From: Xiphydria camelus
Taxonomy: Eukaryota > Arthropoda > Insecta > Hymenoptera > Xiphydriidae
Reading direction: 5' to 3'
Length of the DNA stretch: 64,000 nt
Assembly (NCBI GenBank): GCA_963678675.1
Contig: OY783199.1
Coordinates: 13,834,232 to 13,898,231, forward strand
A model generated the notes under the pieces. It did not search any database and was not told the origin of the DNA. It saw nothing but the letters and a program-made list of their open reading frames with translations. A program made the position numbers and the translations under genes. Positions 55,061 to 64,000 of the stretch are shown in pieces (position 1 is the stretch's first letter; each line of letters begins with the position of its first letter).

Positions 55061-55768
55061 AAGGGGTTACACCACTTTGACCCACCCAAAAATTACGGTT
55101 TTTCAAGAATTTGTTTTGAAGAATTGAAACGTTTTTATCCAAATTAAAGTACAGTGAGGTATTATATTACTATTAAACAACACAACATTTTGTTCGTATC
55201 TTTTTCATTTATAAAAATGGCAGCTTGAAAGGCGATTTACCGGAGCGCTGCGAAAATCGATGATCGATAACTCAATCCAGGTTTAAGTTAGAACAATGAA
55301 TGAAAAAGAATTAGTTTCTATAGCCCAAAAGCTAGCGAAATACGTAGCCGTTTTCAAAAATATGCATTTTTCACAAAATGGCATCGATATGGGAGGAAAG
55401 ATACATATTTTGCCCTAAATTTCGTTAATTATGTGGCATAAAAAACGCAAATATCAATACTTTGAAAAAAAACCGAACTTTATTTTATCACGAATAAAAT
55501 AAAAAAAGAATTAAGACGATTGATTGAAATTTGGCGGAGCTAGAGTGCCCACCGATTTTTAAAATGCAGCTTTAAGAAAAACGCGTTTAAAGTTTCGTGA
55601 GAACATTAGCGCGCTTGTGCACATCTCTGTTTCTACACTTCAAAAATTGCTCTTTCACTTAAGATATCGATTTGTAACTAATGGCATATCATTTTGTATA
55701 CCATAGAGAGTATTTTCAGCAAAAAAATTTGTTCATTTCTTGAAAATTTCAAAGTGGTGTAATCCCTT
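55061..55768. mobile_element. MITE, AAGGGGTTACACC ends
   Basis: ~708 bp, ends AAGGGGTTACACCACTTTGA and inverse (CAAAGTGGTGTAATCCCTT), within TTAA-like flanks. AT-rich interior without a gene. Confidence 0.82.
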
Positions 55769-55803
55769 AACGGATTTTGCAGTTGTACAAAGTTCAATCT
55801 TAA

Positions 55804-56382
55804 TCCTCCAGTAGTCGCTAGCGGACTCTCGCTCCGCACCGATTGTTATTGGACGATAATTTCATCAGCTTCCCCCTCCAAGTATCATGCTTCTCAGTAC
55901 CTTCGGGCGACAGCATCTGTTAGTGCATGATTGACCGAGTAGATGGATAGTTTAGCGCTTTGACGAATAATTCGGGATTGCGGACTGATAGTCCGCAGCG
56001 ACCAGTGACGTTACTTTAAATTCTTCGTTTATTTTATATGAGTGATAAATATTTTCGTGAAAGGGATGCTAGAACCATCGATGTTACGGAGTTGAAGGGC
56101 TGTTATACTTAGCTGGTGTATTAAAAAGTAATTATCTAAATGCTGAAGATCTCTGGAGAACGAATGGTATCGGGATCGAAATATTCACTTATACGATGTC
56201 GCTACCAATATTGAAAGCATTTTTTCTTATAAATCTTCTTTAATGAAATGTTTCGATTTTTTATAGAGTTTCATTTAAATAAATGGCATCCGTGATTCAA
56301 AATTACACAATTTTTTATATTGCGGACTCAGAGTCCGCAGAGACCACTGGTGTTTCAAAATCTCTAGCGACTACTGAAAGGT
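55804..56382. mobile_element. piggyBac-type MITE with GCGGACT palindromes
   Basis: TTAA flanks at 55800-55803 and 56383-56386. Ends (T)CCTCCAGTAGTCGCTAG and CCTTTCAGTAGTCGCTAG (minus strand). Palindromic words GCGGACTgatAGTCCGC (55980) and GCGGACTcagAGTCCGC (56324), plus a degenerate one at 55821, lie subterminally. Confidence 0.8.
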
Positions 56383-57637
56383 TAATATGATCTTGGTACT
56401 TGAGGAGAAGATAATGATTGTATGGAACTACCCATTTATTATCAATATTATATCTTCATGGACGTTTGCAGTTCTTCCATCATTCGAGCGTTGATAAAGT
56501 GGAAAACCCTTTTCCTCTGTTTATTGGTCCATCCGACCGTCTATGAGTCTATCTGTTTGTCCGTCCTTTTGGTAAGTTATCTATTCGATCACCGTCTGTT
56601 CATTCATTACTTTGGTTCGGTTACCGTGTTCATAGTAACGTTTGCCATGGTAACAATTGTTACCACGGGAACAACCTCTTGCCATGGTAATAACCCGTTG
56701 ATATGGTTCATTTATTTACCCGTCTACCCGTTATCATAACAATGCTTGTTCGTTAATTAAAGGAAAGGTGGGGTGCGGATAAAGGTCATAGCCTTGAAAA
56801 GGCAGAGAACTTCGGGCTGAGACCTTTCCAACGACCCATGATTTGCCCACCTTAATTATCGTCGTCGTTGCAATACGGCTGTCAAAAAATTCTCCTTATT
56901 CTCTTAATAATAAAGATGGGTTCTCTGTTAAAAACATAAATAGATTCTCCTTATTCTTTTTATAATATAGATGGCAAGGTACTATATCTGCACTGAAGGG
57001 AAAAATGCTTTGATTCAATTAACTATTTCTTTCGACAGTACCTAAGAAATGTTTGTCTGATTCGAAGGAATATTGATTTGGTCTAAACTTTATTTTAATG
57101 ATCGATATATGATATCTATAACAATAATTATTTGAATCGTAACAACGTTCATATAAGACGTTATTTTTTTTATGAATGCCCAGTATTTAAGAAAACGTTT
57201 ATTTGAACAATAGGTATTTTTCTCTCAGTGAATGATTTTCATTGGTGTTGTGTTATTACTGTATGCCTCTGTTGTTATTAAATAAATTGTTATATACGTA
57301 GAGATATTTCCTATTTTAGGAATAACTTTCTGTTTAACAACAGCAAAATGCTGTAGTTAATATATACAAATTTAGATTAGTATACAAGTTATTATAGATT
57401 TAGCAAATTCTAATGAATAATATTACATGATCACTAATTCAATCCCATACTTCTTCTTTGAGTATTAAAACAATGGAAACTCTTTAAACGATCACTTTTT
57501 CCCATGTTGAGGAAAATAAAATCAAGAATTAAGATTTTAGTCACCTCAACTACTTATTTCTTCATCTGATTAAATATTTAAGTGTAAAATGCAGAGCATA
57601 TGAAAGAAAGGAAAATAGAATTTCTTCATTATTCTTA
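56383..57637. other. Gene-free region with two structured spots
   Basis: No gene. It contains X-box-like palindromes at 56618-56700 and a candidate structured RNA at 56762-56853, described separately. The rest is AT-rich with nothing recognisable. Confidence 0.5.
56762..56853. other. Candidate structured RNA or folded DNA element
   Basis: About 92 bases with three nested stems: outer AAGGTGGG with CCCACCTT, middle AAAGGTC with GACCTTT, inner GCCTTgaaAAGGC, all perfectly paired. The middle stem encloses the inner hairpin. Either strand could be the functional one. No known RNA family recognised, and it could be a small foldback repeat. Confidence 0.35.
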
Positions 57638-57750
57638 GGCCCATATTCGTCGTCGGAACTTACAAATAAGCACGACCAATAAATAAGTAATCTCTTCGAT
57701 GCTGACATAAATCGATGCTTATTTATAAGTTCCGACTATGAATACGGGCC
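57638..57750. mobile_element. Short foldback MITE, GGCCC ends
   Basis: 113 bp, ends GGCCCATATTCGTCGTCGGA and GGCCCGTATTCATAGTCGGA (minus strand), followed in both arms by ACTTA(C/T)AAATAAGCA. The left flank is TTA. Similar GGCCC ends to the elements at 14211 and 60497. Confidence 0.8.
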
Positions 57751-59228
57751 TGGCCTTAGAATTTATTCACTTGTGAGTTTACCTATATATTGCTAAATAT
57801 CACATTCCACTTAAATGAAATATCAAAATATGCCGATAGAAAGCTCACCTTTAGTTGGTAATCCCAAAAACCACGAAAATTAAAAAGGAATACTTTTCCG
57901 TCGTACCTATTCAATGTTGCCTCGTTGTTTTTCTTCCTTTCTTCGGTAGAGCAGCGATTAAAACGACAACTAAACTGGTTTAATTCTGTCGAAGCGATGA
58001 ACTAAGTTTATTCTTCGAACGCGATGATTGTTAGGTATTTACCGCAACGCTTTGCCGGTCACTCCGCATTGAATGACGGCTGAGTACTGTCCCACCTCGG
58101 AGCTTCGGCACAGAGCGGGCTCATATGATGACCCCCTTCTATAATTCCCCAGTCTTTCGGATCTATAGTACATTCCTCGTACCAAACATCTAAAGGATGG
58201 GGCTTCTTGTCTCTTCCCCTTCCCGCATTTCGCATAAGATTACGATTCACTCGAGACTTTCGGTATAGCATACGAATTTCGATGGATATTGGAGTTTCTT
58301 TGTTGAGTTTGATAGAACAATGTGATATACGTGGAAAAATATTACTTATCACGATTTAAGTATACATTCTCCAGTAGCCTCTAGGCCTTCGTTCAACAAA
58401 CGTAAATAAATTCAGAGCGCCTTCAGAATATAGTTACGATGAATTAAAAATTGGAATAGAAATATGTAGGAAAAGTAGCAAATTGCTAGGTTTCCTACAA
58501 AGATAAGTCTTGAGAACATTTACATTATAATGAAATCGAATTTATGAAACGAAATACACATTGCATTCCTGCAATCAACAATTCTATACCTCAAGGAGTG
58601 TGTAAATTAATTTAAACGATGTTAAAATGAAACACTAAGAATTCAGCATTTTATAGCAGAAATCTAATTCATTACGAACTTTAGACTACATTAAATTTGA
58701 AACTTGTCCAATAGGCAGTTCTGAATTAAATTGTATTTAACCTGAAAATTTGGTTCGATAAAAATTGAATTTAAAATTATTTAAAGACTCGTACGCAGAT
58801 AACCCACGATCGTAAATCTACCTTCTCGTCTTGGTAAAGAATTTATATATATATATATAAGTGCACTCCTGCGTACATCAGCTAATATAGATCCATTCAA
58901 AAGTCAGAAATATAATGCTCTCATTTTGACAACAGGTATCTAACGTTTCAGAGGTAAGGTGAATGCATCTAAGAGTGCAGTCAATATGGTATAGAATCAT
59001 TGTACTACAGGATAGCGTGACGTAGCTAAGAAACGGGTCAAGTTCGGCATTCCTAGATGCCTCAAGGCAACAACGGAGAACCGTAAAGAGGAAAGGCCCA
59101 GTGACCGACATTCCGCTTTTCATTCTTCCCGATCCACTCCTTCGCTGGATCTTTTACAGAAATGAAATGCGTAAGAATTTATTAGCATGTCTGTTTATTG
59201 TAAATAAAATAATGGAACCATATGCATA
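57751..59228. other. No supported gene
   Basis: The longest frame (58059-58352, minus, 97 codons) has no recognisable domain and I would not call it a gene. A short (TA)n run is at 58845-58859. Confidence 0.45.
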
Positions 59229-59960
59229 CAGGGTGTCCCTAAATATCATGTACAAATGGAAGGAGGTAATTCTTTGGCTTATTTCGTGACTAAAAGTTCA
59301 TATAAACATAGGTCCGTAAAAGCTTCGTTACTGATCTACAGGGTGTTGAAATTTCAAAATTTTGTTAGTTTTTTTTTATAGCTTATGCAGTTTTTAAGAT
59401 ATTTTACTCAGATTTTTGGAATGTAGGTTATGCTGTAGGGCTTATATCATTAGGCATGTCAAATGGTTGTGAGATCTACAGGGGGTTATTTTTGTAGGGG
59501 TCGTGCCCCTTTTTCTCCCCCTGAATTTGTTTGCGGTGCGCCTCTGGTAGATTCTAAAATACAAAATAAATTTTCTGTTTTGTTTACAATCTTTTTGGTC
59601 TCTTGTCATTTTTTCGTATCTGCCACTATTATCGAGAAAATACCGTAAGAAATACTGCGGGAATGTTCCAAAGAGTACGGGAATCAATGATAAGAAGAGC
59701 GGAGGCATGTGTAAGGGTTAGAGGAGGTCACTTTCAGCGGTTTTTGTAACGTTGTTTTGTTATGTTTATTATTTAGGTTTTTCTTATTGTAATAAATCAT
59801 TGCTACAAAAACCGCGTTATCTAAACAAATTTTGAAACTTCAACACCCTGTAGATCAGTAACGAAGCTTTTAAGGGCCTATGTTTATATGAACTTTTAGT
59901 CATAAAATAAGCCAAAGAATTACCTTCGTCCGTTTGAACATGATATTTAGGGACACCCTG
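59229..59960. mobile_element. Foldback element, CAGGGTGTCCC ends, TA flanks
   Basis: 732 bp, ends CAGGGTGTCCCTAAATATCA and inverse, TA on both sides. Arms of ~120 bp (GATCTACAGGGTGTTGAA and inverse at 59333 and 59850 mark their inner limit). The interior keeps the tail of a transposase gene, so this is a deletion derivative of a Tc1/mariner-like element. Confidence 0.88.
59655..59747 (+). pseudogene. Transposase C-terminal tail
   Basis: Plus strand: VRESMIRRAEACVRVRGGHF followed by QRFL and a stop. This is the usual ending of a group of insect Tc1/mariner-like transposases (RRIxxCIxxxGGHFExLL). Only ~30 codons remain. Confidence 0.55.
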
Positions 59961-59994
59961 TATATATACAGGCGTATATATATACAGATATATC

Positions 59995-60250
59995 TATTAT
60001 AATACGCCTAGGCTTTTTCAATACGACTAGGCGTATTGTAATACAACCGAAATCATGAAGAATTTCACAGTTTGACTGATAATTTTAGGCGCATTATAAT
60101 ACGCCTGCCGTTTGTTAGTCTTATTGTTAAAATAAACGTGTGCGCCATTGTTTTAGAACACGACTAGATGAAATTCGTCGTATTATAATACAACTGACGG
60201 TATGCCAGGCGAATTGTAATTGTTGTTGATTAGGTCATTTCAATGTTGGC
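59995..60250. repeat. Cluster of AGGCGTATTATAATACGCCT-like palindromes
   Basis: TATTATAATACGCCTAG pairs with CTAGGCGTATTGTAATA (59997-60042); AGGCGCATTATAATACGCCT follows at 60088, GTCGTATTATAATACAACTG at 60178 and CCAGGCGAATTGTAATTG near 60203. Confidence 0.75.
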
Positions 60251-60496
60251 CATTTCAGGCAAATAGTTTTCTTGGCTTCACTTGCTCCGCCGATTCTAAC
60301 CTAACCGAACCTAATATAACACATTAAAATATAAGTAAATTAGATTCGGTAAGGTTAGATTAGGTTAGGTTAGGTTATGTTAGGTTACTGTGTTCCCGAG
60401 TAGTACTAGCTACCCGAAGCCTTCCGGGTTCTCTCCTTTTAAAGGATTTTGAGGCGAAAGCGGAGTTTAGTCGGTAGAGGGTGACTTGCACCCTTA

Positions 60497-61840
60497 GGCC
60501 CTTTGTACACTACGCTACGCAGGTATCCGATACTCGACGACTCAAGTATTGTGGCGACTACCGCAATGCATTCTAATGGACGTTCGTACACACCACGCGA
60601 CGCGACTTTTGTCGACGACGCTAGTCTCCCGCCACCAGCATGCTGAAGTCGCCGATGCTCGCGTCGCCGAGACTGTTCCGTCGCACAATTATGTTTTCTT
60701 GTATTTTGCAACGATTTATTTTATTGTTTGGCAATATGTTTATATGTATTCGAAAGAGCTCTTTCTGCTGTACTAAACTGTTACAACTGTTATTTCGAAC
60801 AATTTAATTTTTTATTATTTTTCTGGCTTAGAAATGGAATATCCAGGAGGCAAAATCAGCAGTTTCGACATCTGCTTTTCTTCGTTTTTCATCGAGGTCA
60901 AAAAGCTACCGCAGCCACTCGGGACATTTGCGACGTATACAGAGAAGGTGTAATAGGCGAGTCTTTGATAAAAAAAGATGTCGAAAATGCTGAGTTTGCC
61001 TCCTGGATATTCCATTATTTCTAAGTCTGAAAAATAATAAAAAATTTTTATTCGTAGAAATAATTGTAAGTTTTGCAGAGCAGACAAAGAAACTTTTGAT
61101 GATTGGTGGTACAATTTCTCCGTTCCTAGGATTTCGTAGGTGTAGGCAACCTAACCAACGGTAGCAGTTTACGAAACGACGATGAATAATATGATGGCTA
61201 CCAGCACACATAGTATTATTGTGTACCATTTCGTATGCGTAACAATAAAAGGCTCATTCAGTTTTTTGGTAATGATTTCATCGAATTCATTAAGTTTTTT
61301 GTTGGCGAATTTCAAATCTGCTAAATCCACATTGGCGAGTCATACTGGTTGCAGTTTTACCGATCCTAATTTTTTGATGTTTTCCGGTAAGATACAGCAG
61401 TCATTATCGATGATGTTGGCGGAGGGAATATAGTGCGATGTTTTTATTACCCTTTCCTGATGATTCCAGAAAAAAGATATTGGTGTCAGACATTTTCAGA
61501 CAGAGTAGAGGAGAGGTAAATGAATTTTGAGGGGGTGTGTCGGATTCCTGTTAAAATTATTTTCGTTAAATATTCAACTACCTACCTTTGTATTTTAATT
61601 TTTGCCTATGCAGAAGGGACAATTTTTACTTTATGGCTCCTTCTCGAACGTACTAGAAAAGGGGGAAAAACGATATCTACGAACCGTGCGTCTCCAAAGG
61701 TACAGTACAATGACTGGTGCCGACGCGGATCTTGCGATTTCAGTAGCGACGTGTACGATCTATGCGTCTCTCCAGTTGCTTGCGACCTAAGTTCGCAACT
61801 TAGGTATCGAATACTCACGTAGCCTAGTGTACGAAGGGCC
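60497..61840. mobile_element. Harbinger-like DNA transposon, non-autonomous
   Basis: 1344 bp. Inverted ends GGCCCTTTGTACACTACGCT and GGCCCTTCGTACACTAGGCT, flanked by TTA on each side (60494-60496, 61841-61843), the PIF/Harbinger target. Interior ORFs are short and unrecognised. A smaller foldback is nested at 60808-61043. Confidence 0.85.
60808..61043. repeat. Nested foldback in the Harbinger-like element
   Basis: Arms of ~65 bp, TTTTTATTATTTTTCTGGCT and inverse, containing GAATATCCAGGAGGCAAA. Confidence 0.82.
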
Positions 61841-61934
61841 TTAGAGCCCCTGAGTCCGATACTCCTCCGGGCATAGCTCAGCCCGGAGCGGATATAAAAT
61901 CTTCCTCGTTATAAAAAAAAAAGTTAGGTTACTG

Positions 61935-62240
61935 TGAGAAGTACTGGCTACCCCGACAGCAAAGCGTGGATTTACACGCTAGCCGCACGCAGTGCTGCCA
62001 CGTAGTGGCACCACTGTGGTCTCACCGTGGCGTGATCGCGTGGCGTACACAAACTAAAAGCACCGTGGCTACACAGTGAGCACACGGAGTGGTTCACAGG
62101 ATAAAGACACAGTGGTTACACTCAGTGCAGTCACGGTGCCTTTTCGACGTGCACACTTCGTAAATTTACCGACCATGAATATCGGTAAATTCACTGTCTT
62201 CACAAAATTGTTAACGAATTAATGAATTCGCTGCGGAACA
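61935..62240. repeat. CACAGTG-rich repeat, copy 3
   Basis: Reverse complement of most of 6010-6440. Carries three exact CACAGTG/CACTGTG heptamers and the GCAGTGCTGCCACGTAGTGGC block. It begins within the SINE's right target duplication. Confidence 0.78.
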
Positions 62241-62451
62241 CGCAGCTCCCGCGGCACGCCAACATAGTTTTACGCAAATTTCAAGATTTTAGTACGGGGG
62301 TTAACTCAATCATTTTAATACGCAGGGAACACGCGTGTTCGTAATTAAATAATTTAAAGGTTCGGTGGTCGAGCAGTGCGGACGTGTGGCGGGTCGCTCC
62401 TACGAAATTCGGAACTTTAGTCGGGTTTTTCGCGAGTGAGTGCGATAAAAA

Positions 62452-62778
62452 GTGCATGGTGGTGTTCACGGAGCAGTGCGAATAAGTGAAATGGAAGTGC
62501 GGCGAGGCCGGCGTTTAGGCAGTATGCAACGATTACGAAGTCTGTCGTATCGAGTTCCCTCGTGGCACGAACGCCATCATGGCCGCCGCTACATAGCGTC
62601 GGTTGACGAAAGACCGCAAAGGCCAGCAGAGAAACACCAGACGAGCGACCCTCGCGAGAAACCGCCTCGGGAGCTCCGGGACACCGAAGAGGCCCTTGCG
62701 AACGACCGAGCTATGCTGGGAGTCTACAGCGAAGTGACAATAAGCCAACCTGTCATCATCCCCCCTCTAATCGCATAA
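62452..62778 (+). CDS. Unrecognised GC-rich ORF before the PKD-like gene
   Basis: An ATG-started frame of 108 codons, rich in Arg, Pro and Glu, in a locally GC-rich stretch (62340-62800). No domain is recognised and no start context stands out. It could be untranslated leader or an upstream exon of the PKD-like gene, which begins to match 60 bp later. Weak call. Confidence 0.2.
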   Translation: MHGGVHGAVRISEMEVRRGRRLGSMQRLRSLSYRVPSWHERHHGRRYIASVDERPQRPAEKHQTSDPREKPPRELRDTEEALANDRAMLGVYSEVTISQPVIIPPLIA

Positions 62779-62839
62779 ACACAAGGAAACACGAGGAAAG
62801 CGCACTAAGAATCGTTTTAGGCGTATGATATTTCCGTAG

Positions 62840-64000
62840 GACCTCGTTCCGTGCCATGACGACGCATCTTCCGACGAATTTCAAAATTCCAGACCATCGA
62901 GGTAATTATTCAATCAACGTCGTATCTCGACACTTGCGATACTTTATCTTTTTTTCTTCTCCATCACTCCCTCCGTCACACTTGGTACCTCGTACGCGAT
63001 AACGCAGGTGCAGCTCATCGCCGAGTAACAATATACCGCTGATGTGAATAGTTCAAAGCGCCAAGCACATGAAACGACGCGGCTCCAAGATCCTGAAGGA
63101 AGGATGGATGGTGCACTCGACGAATCGCGATCCGATGGTAGGTTGACGACGTGGCGCTGATTCGGTTTCGCTTCCCCCATCATTAAGGCGCGCGTGTTTT
63201 CAGAGGAAGAGACACTACTGGCGATTGGACACAAAGGCCATAATTCTGTTCCAAAGCGACAGCAGTTCCAAGTACTTCAAAGAGATTCCGTTGGCTGAAA
63301 TTCTAGTCGTCGCCGCCGCCAGGGAACAACATTCTCGTGAGTACATATGTATATCGTTAGAAATTGTCTGTGCGCGTTTAGTCGATGTACAACGCGCGCG
63401 TTCTCTCCTTCCAGGCACGATGCATTGTTTCGAATTGAGAACGGCCAACGTCGATTACTACGTCGGCGAAGATCCCCTCTATGGAGGTGCTAGTGGTCAG
63501 CTTCCACCGCCGGAAAGTGGCGTTGGCGCTCACTTGGCGAGGACCTGGAAAACGAATATCAGGCAGGCATTGATGCCCGTCACCTCCGGATCGGCAAGTA
63601 CGTTCAGAGCTCGCGAGTGTGCGCGCGAACGCGTACCGACGCTATACCGAAAAACACGCGTCGTTTTCCACAGGTCGGTAGGAGCAGTCGACAACCGAGC
63701 CAGAGGAACGCGTAACCGACATGTCGCAGCTCTATCACATCTTCCCGGACGAAGTTCTTGGCTCGGGTTAATTTGATATCATCTACGGCGGAGTTCATCG
63801 CAAGACCGGCCGCGCGATGGCGATAAAGGTGATCGACAAGCTGCGTTTTACCACCGAGCAAAAGGCCCAGCTCAAGAACGAAGTAGCCATCCTGCAGAAT
63901 CTGTCCCACAGCGGAGTCGTTAATCTCGAGAGGATGTTTGAGACGCCGGAGAGGATATTCGTGGTGATGGAGAAGCTCAAGGGAGACATGCGGAAAATGA
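62840..64000 (+). pseudogene. PKD: Protein kinase D (PKD) gene copy with premature stops, partial
   Basis: Serine/threonine kinase acting downstream of diacylglycerol at Golgi and membranes. Exons by splice consensus and continuous phase: 62840-62901, 63008-63137, 63204-63336, 63415-63597, 63674 to window end. The second and third give KRRGSKILKEGW and RKRHYWRLDTKA, the PH-domain start. The fourth gives HCFELRTANVDYYVGEDP and IRQALMPV. The fifth enters the kinase with [26 protein letters not shown] (catalytic Lys) and [17 protein letters not shown]. Stops: TGA 63045-63047 (after IPLM), TAG 63679-63681, TAA 63769-63771 in the Gly-rich loop (GSG*FDIIYGG, normally GSGQFGIVYGG). The upstream C1 domains are not seen. 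Introns retained, so it is not a retrocopy. Probably a decayed duplicate; sequencing error is unlikely to explain three stops. Confidence 0.8.

Larger units (their letters stand above)
60393..61922 (+). mobile_element. tRNA-derived SINE split by a Harbinger-like element
   Basis: The SINE head is TTTAGTCGGTAGAGGGTGAC (box A-like) left of the insertion and GAGTCCGATACTCC (box B-like) right of it. It ends in a ten-A tail. GTTAGGTTACTGTG flanks it on both sides (60379-60392 and 61923-61936), a 14-bp target duplication as made by LINE machinery. Without the insertion the SINE is about 185 bp. Confidence 0.82.

Noticed and set aside
58059..58352. 97-codon minus-strand ORF as a host gene
   Set aside because: No recognisable domain, no splice or promoter context; length is possible by chance.
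60296..60392. (TTAGG)n insect telomeric repeat
   Set aside because: Only about three consecutive units, embedded in other repeats, with CCTAA-like words nearby; not a telomere.
62840..64000. Intact, functional PKD gene
   Set aside because: Three in-frame stops, one in the ATP-binding loop, remain under the only phase-consistent exon model.
1..64000. CRISPR arrays, prophage, bacterial operons or horizontally acquired bacterial genes
   Set aside because: None seen; short repeats here are foldbacks, minisatellites or microsatellites and gene structures are eukaryotic.

Overview
The window is nuclear DNA of an insect, most likely a hymenopteran and plausibly an ant. The evidence is an insect-type protein kinase D (PKD) gene at the right edge with canonical GT/AG introns, plus a transposon load typical of ant genomes: mariner, pogo, Mutator-like, piggyBac-like, CACTA-like, Helitron, Ty3/gypsy and many foldback elements. 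I see no bacterial-style operons, rRNA genes, intact tRNA genes or CRISPR arrays. Almost every coding region is a transposable-element gene, and most are broken. The species assignment is inference.

Left part (1-9.6 kb): the 5' three-quarters of a frameshifted type-B DNA polymerase gene of Polinton/Maverick-like type runs off the left edge on the minus strand. Two tandem-repeat arrays lie upstream of it. Then come tRNA-derived SINE heads, repeats saturated with CACAGTG/CACTGTG heptamers, a mariner deletion derivative and several foldback MITEs. From 10-17.6 kb there is a Mutator-like transposase pseudogene, a pogo-like transposase pseudogene and a fragment of a second transposon protein.

Middle part (18-42 kb): two large foldbacks (18.3-20.5 kb) precede a complete but mutated minus-strand Ty3/gypsy LTR retrotransposon (20962-25479) with 154-bp LTRs and a GACAT target duplication. 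A degenerate THAP zinc-finger fragment, twin palindromes and a MITE with a 9-bp duplication follow. A 10.4-kb DNA transposon (28696-39068) with CCCAGACAGCAC termini carries a transposase gene and a multi-exon DUF4806 passenger gene. Nested in it are a hAT MITE inside another foldback, and two oppositely oriented Helitrons inserted between A and T. A piggyBac-type element (39616-42075, TTAA sites) contains a 1.5-kb palindrome.

Right part (43-64 kb): a 3.68-kb transposon (43286-46962) with ~350-bp inverted repeats carries a long ORF of a widespread but uncharacterised transposase-like family, interrupted by one stop codon. A Helitron helicase pseudogene is split by a 5.6-kb stack of at least five foldbacks (47505-53112). 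After a mariner pseudogene, several MITEs and a SINE holding a Harbinger-like element with a TTA duplication, the window ends in a PKD gene copy. That copy keeps its splice sites and reading phases but has three premature stops.

The genes do not form a host pathway. The biology is mobilisation: autonomous elements (alive or dead) sit beside non-autonomous derivatives that share their ends. Coordinates of terminal repeats and target duplications were read base by base; family names rest on motif recognition, without database searches.
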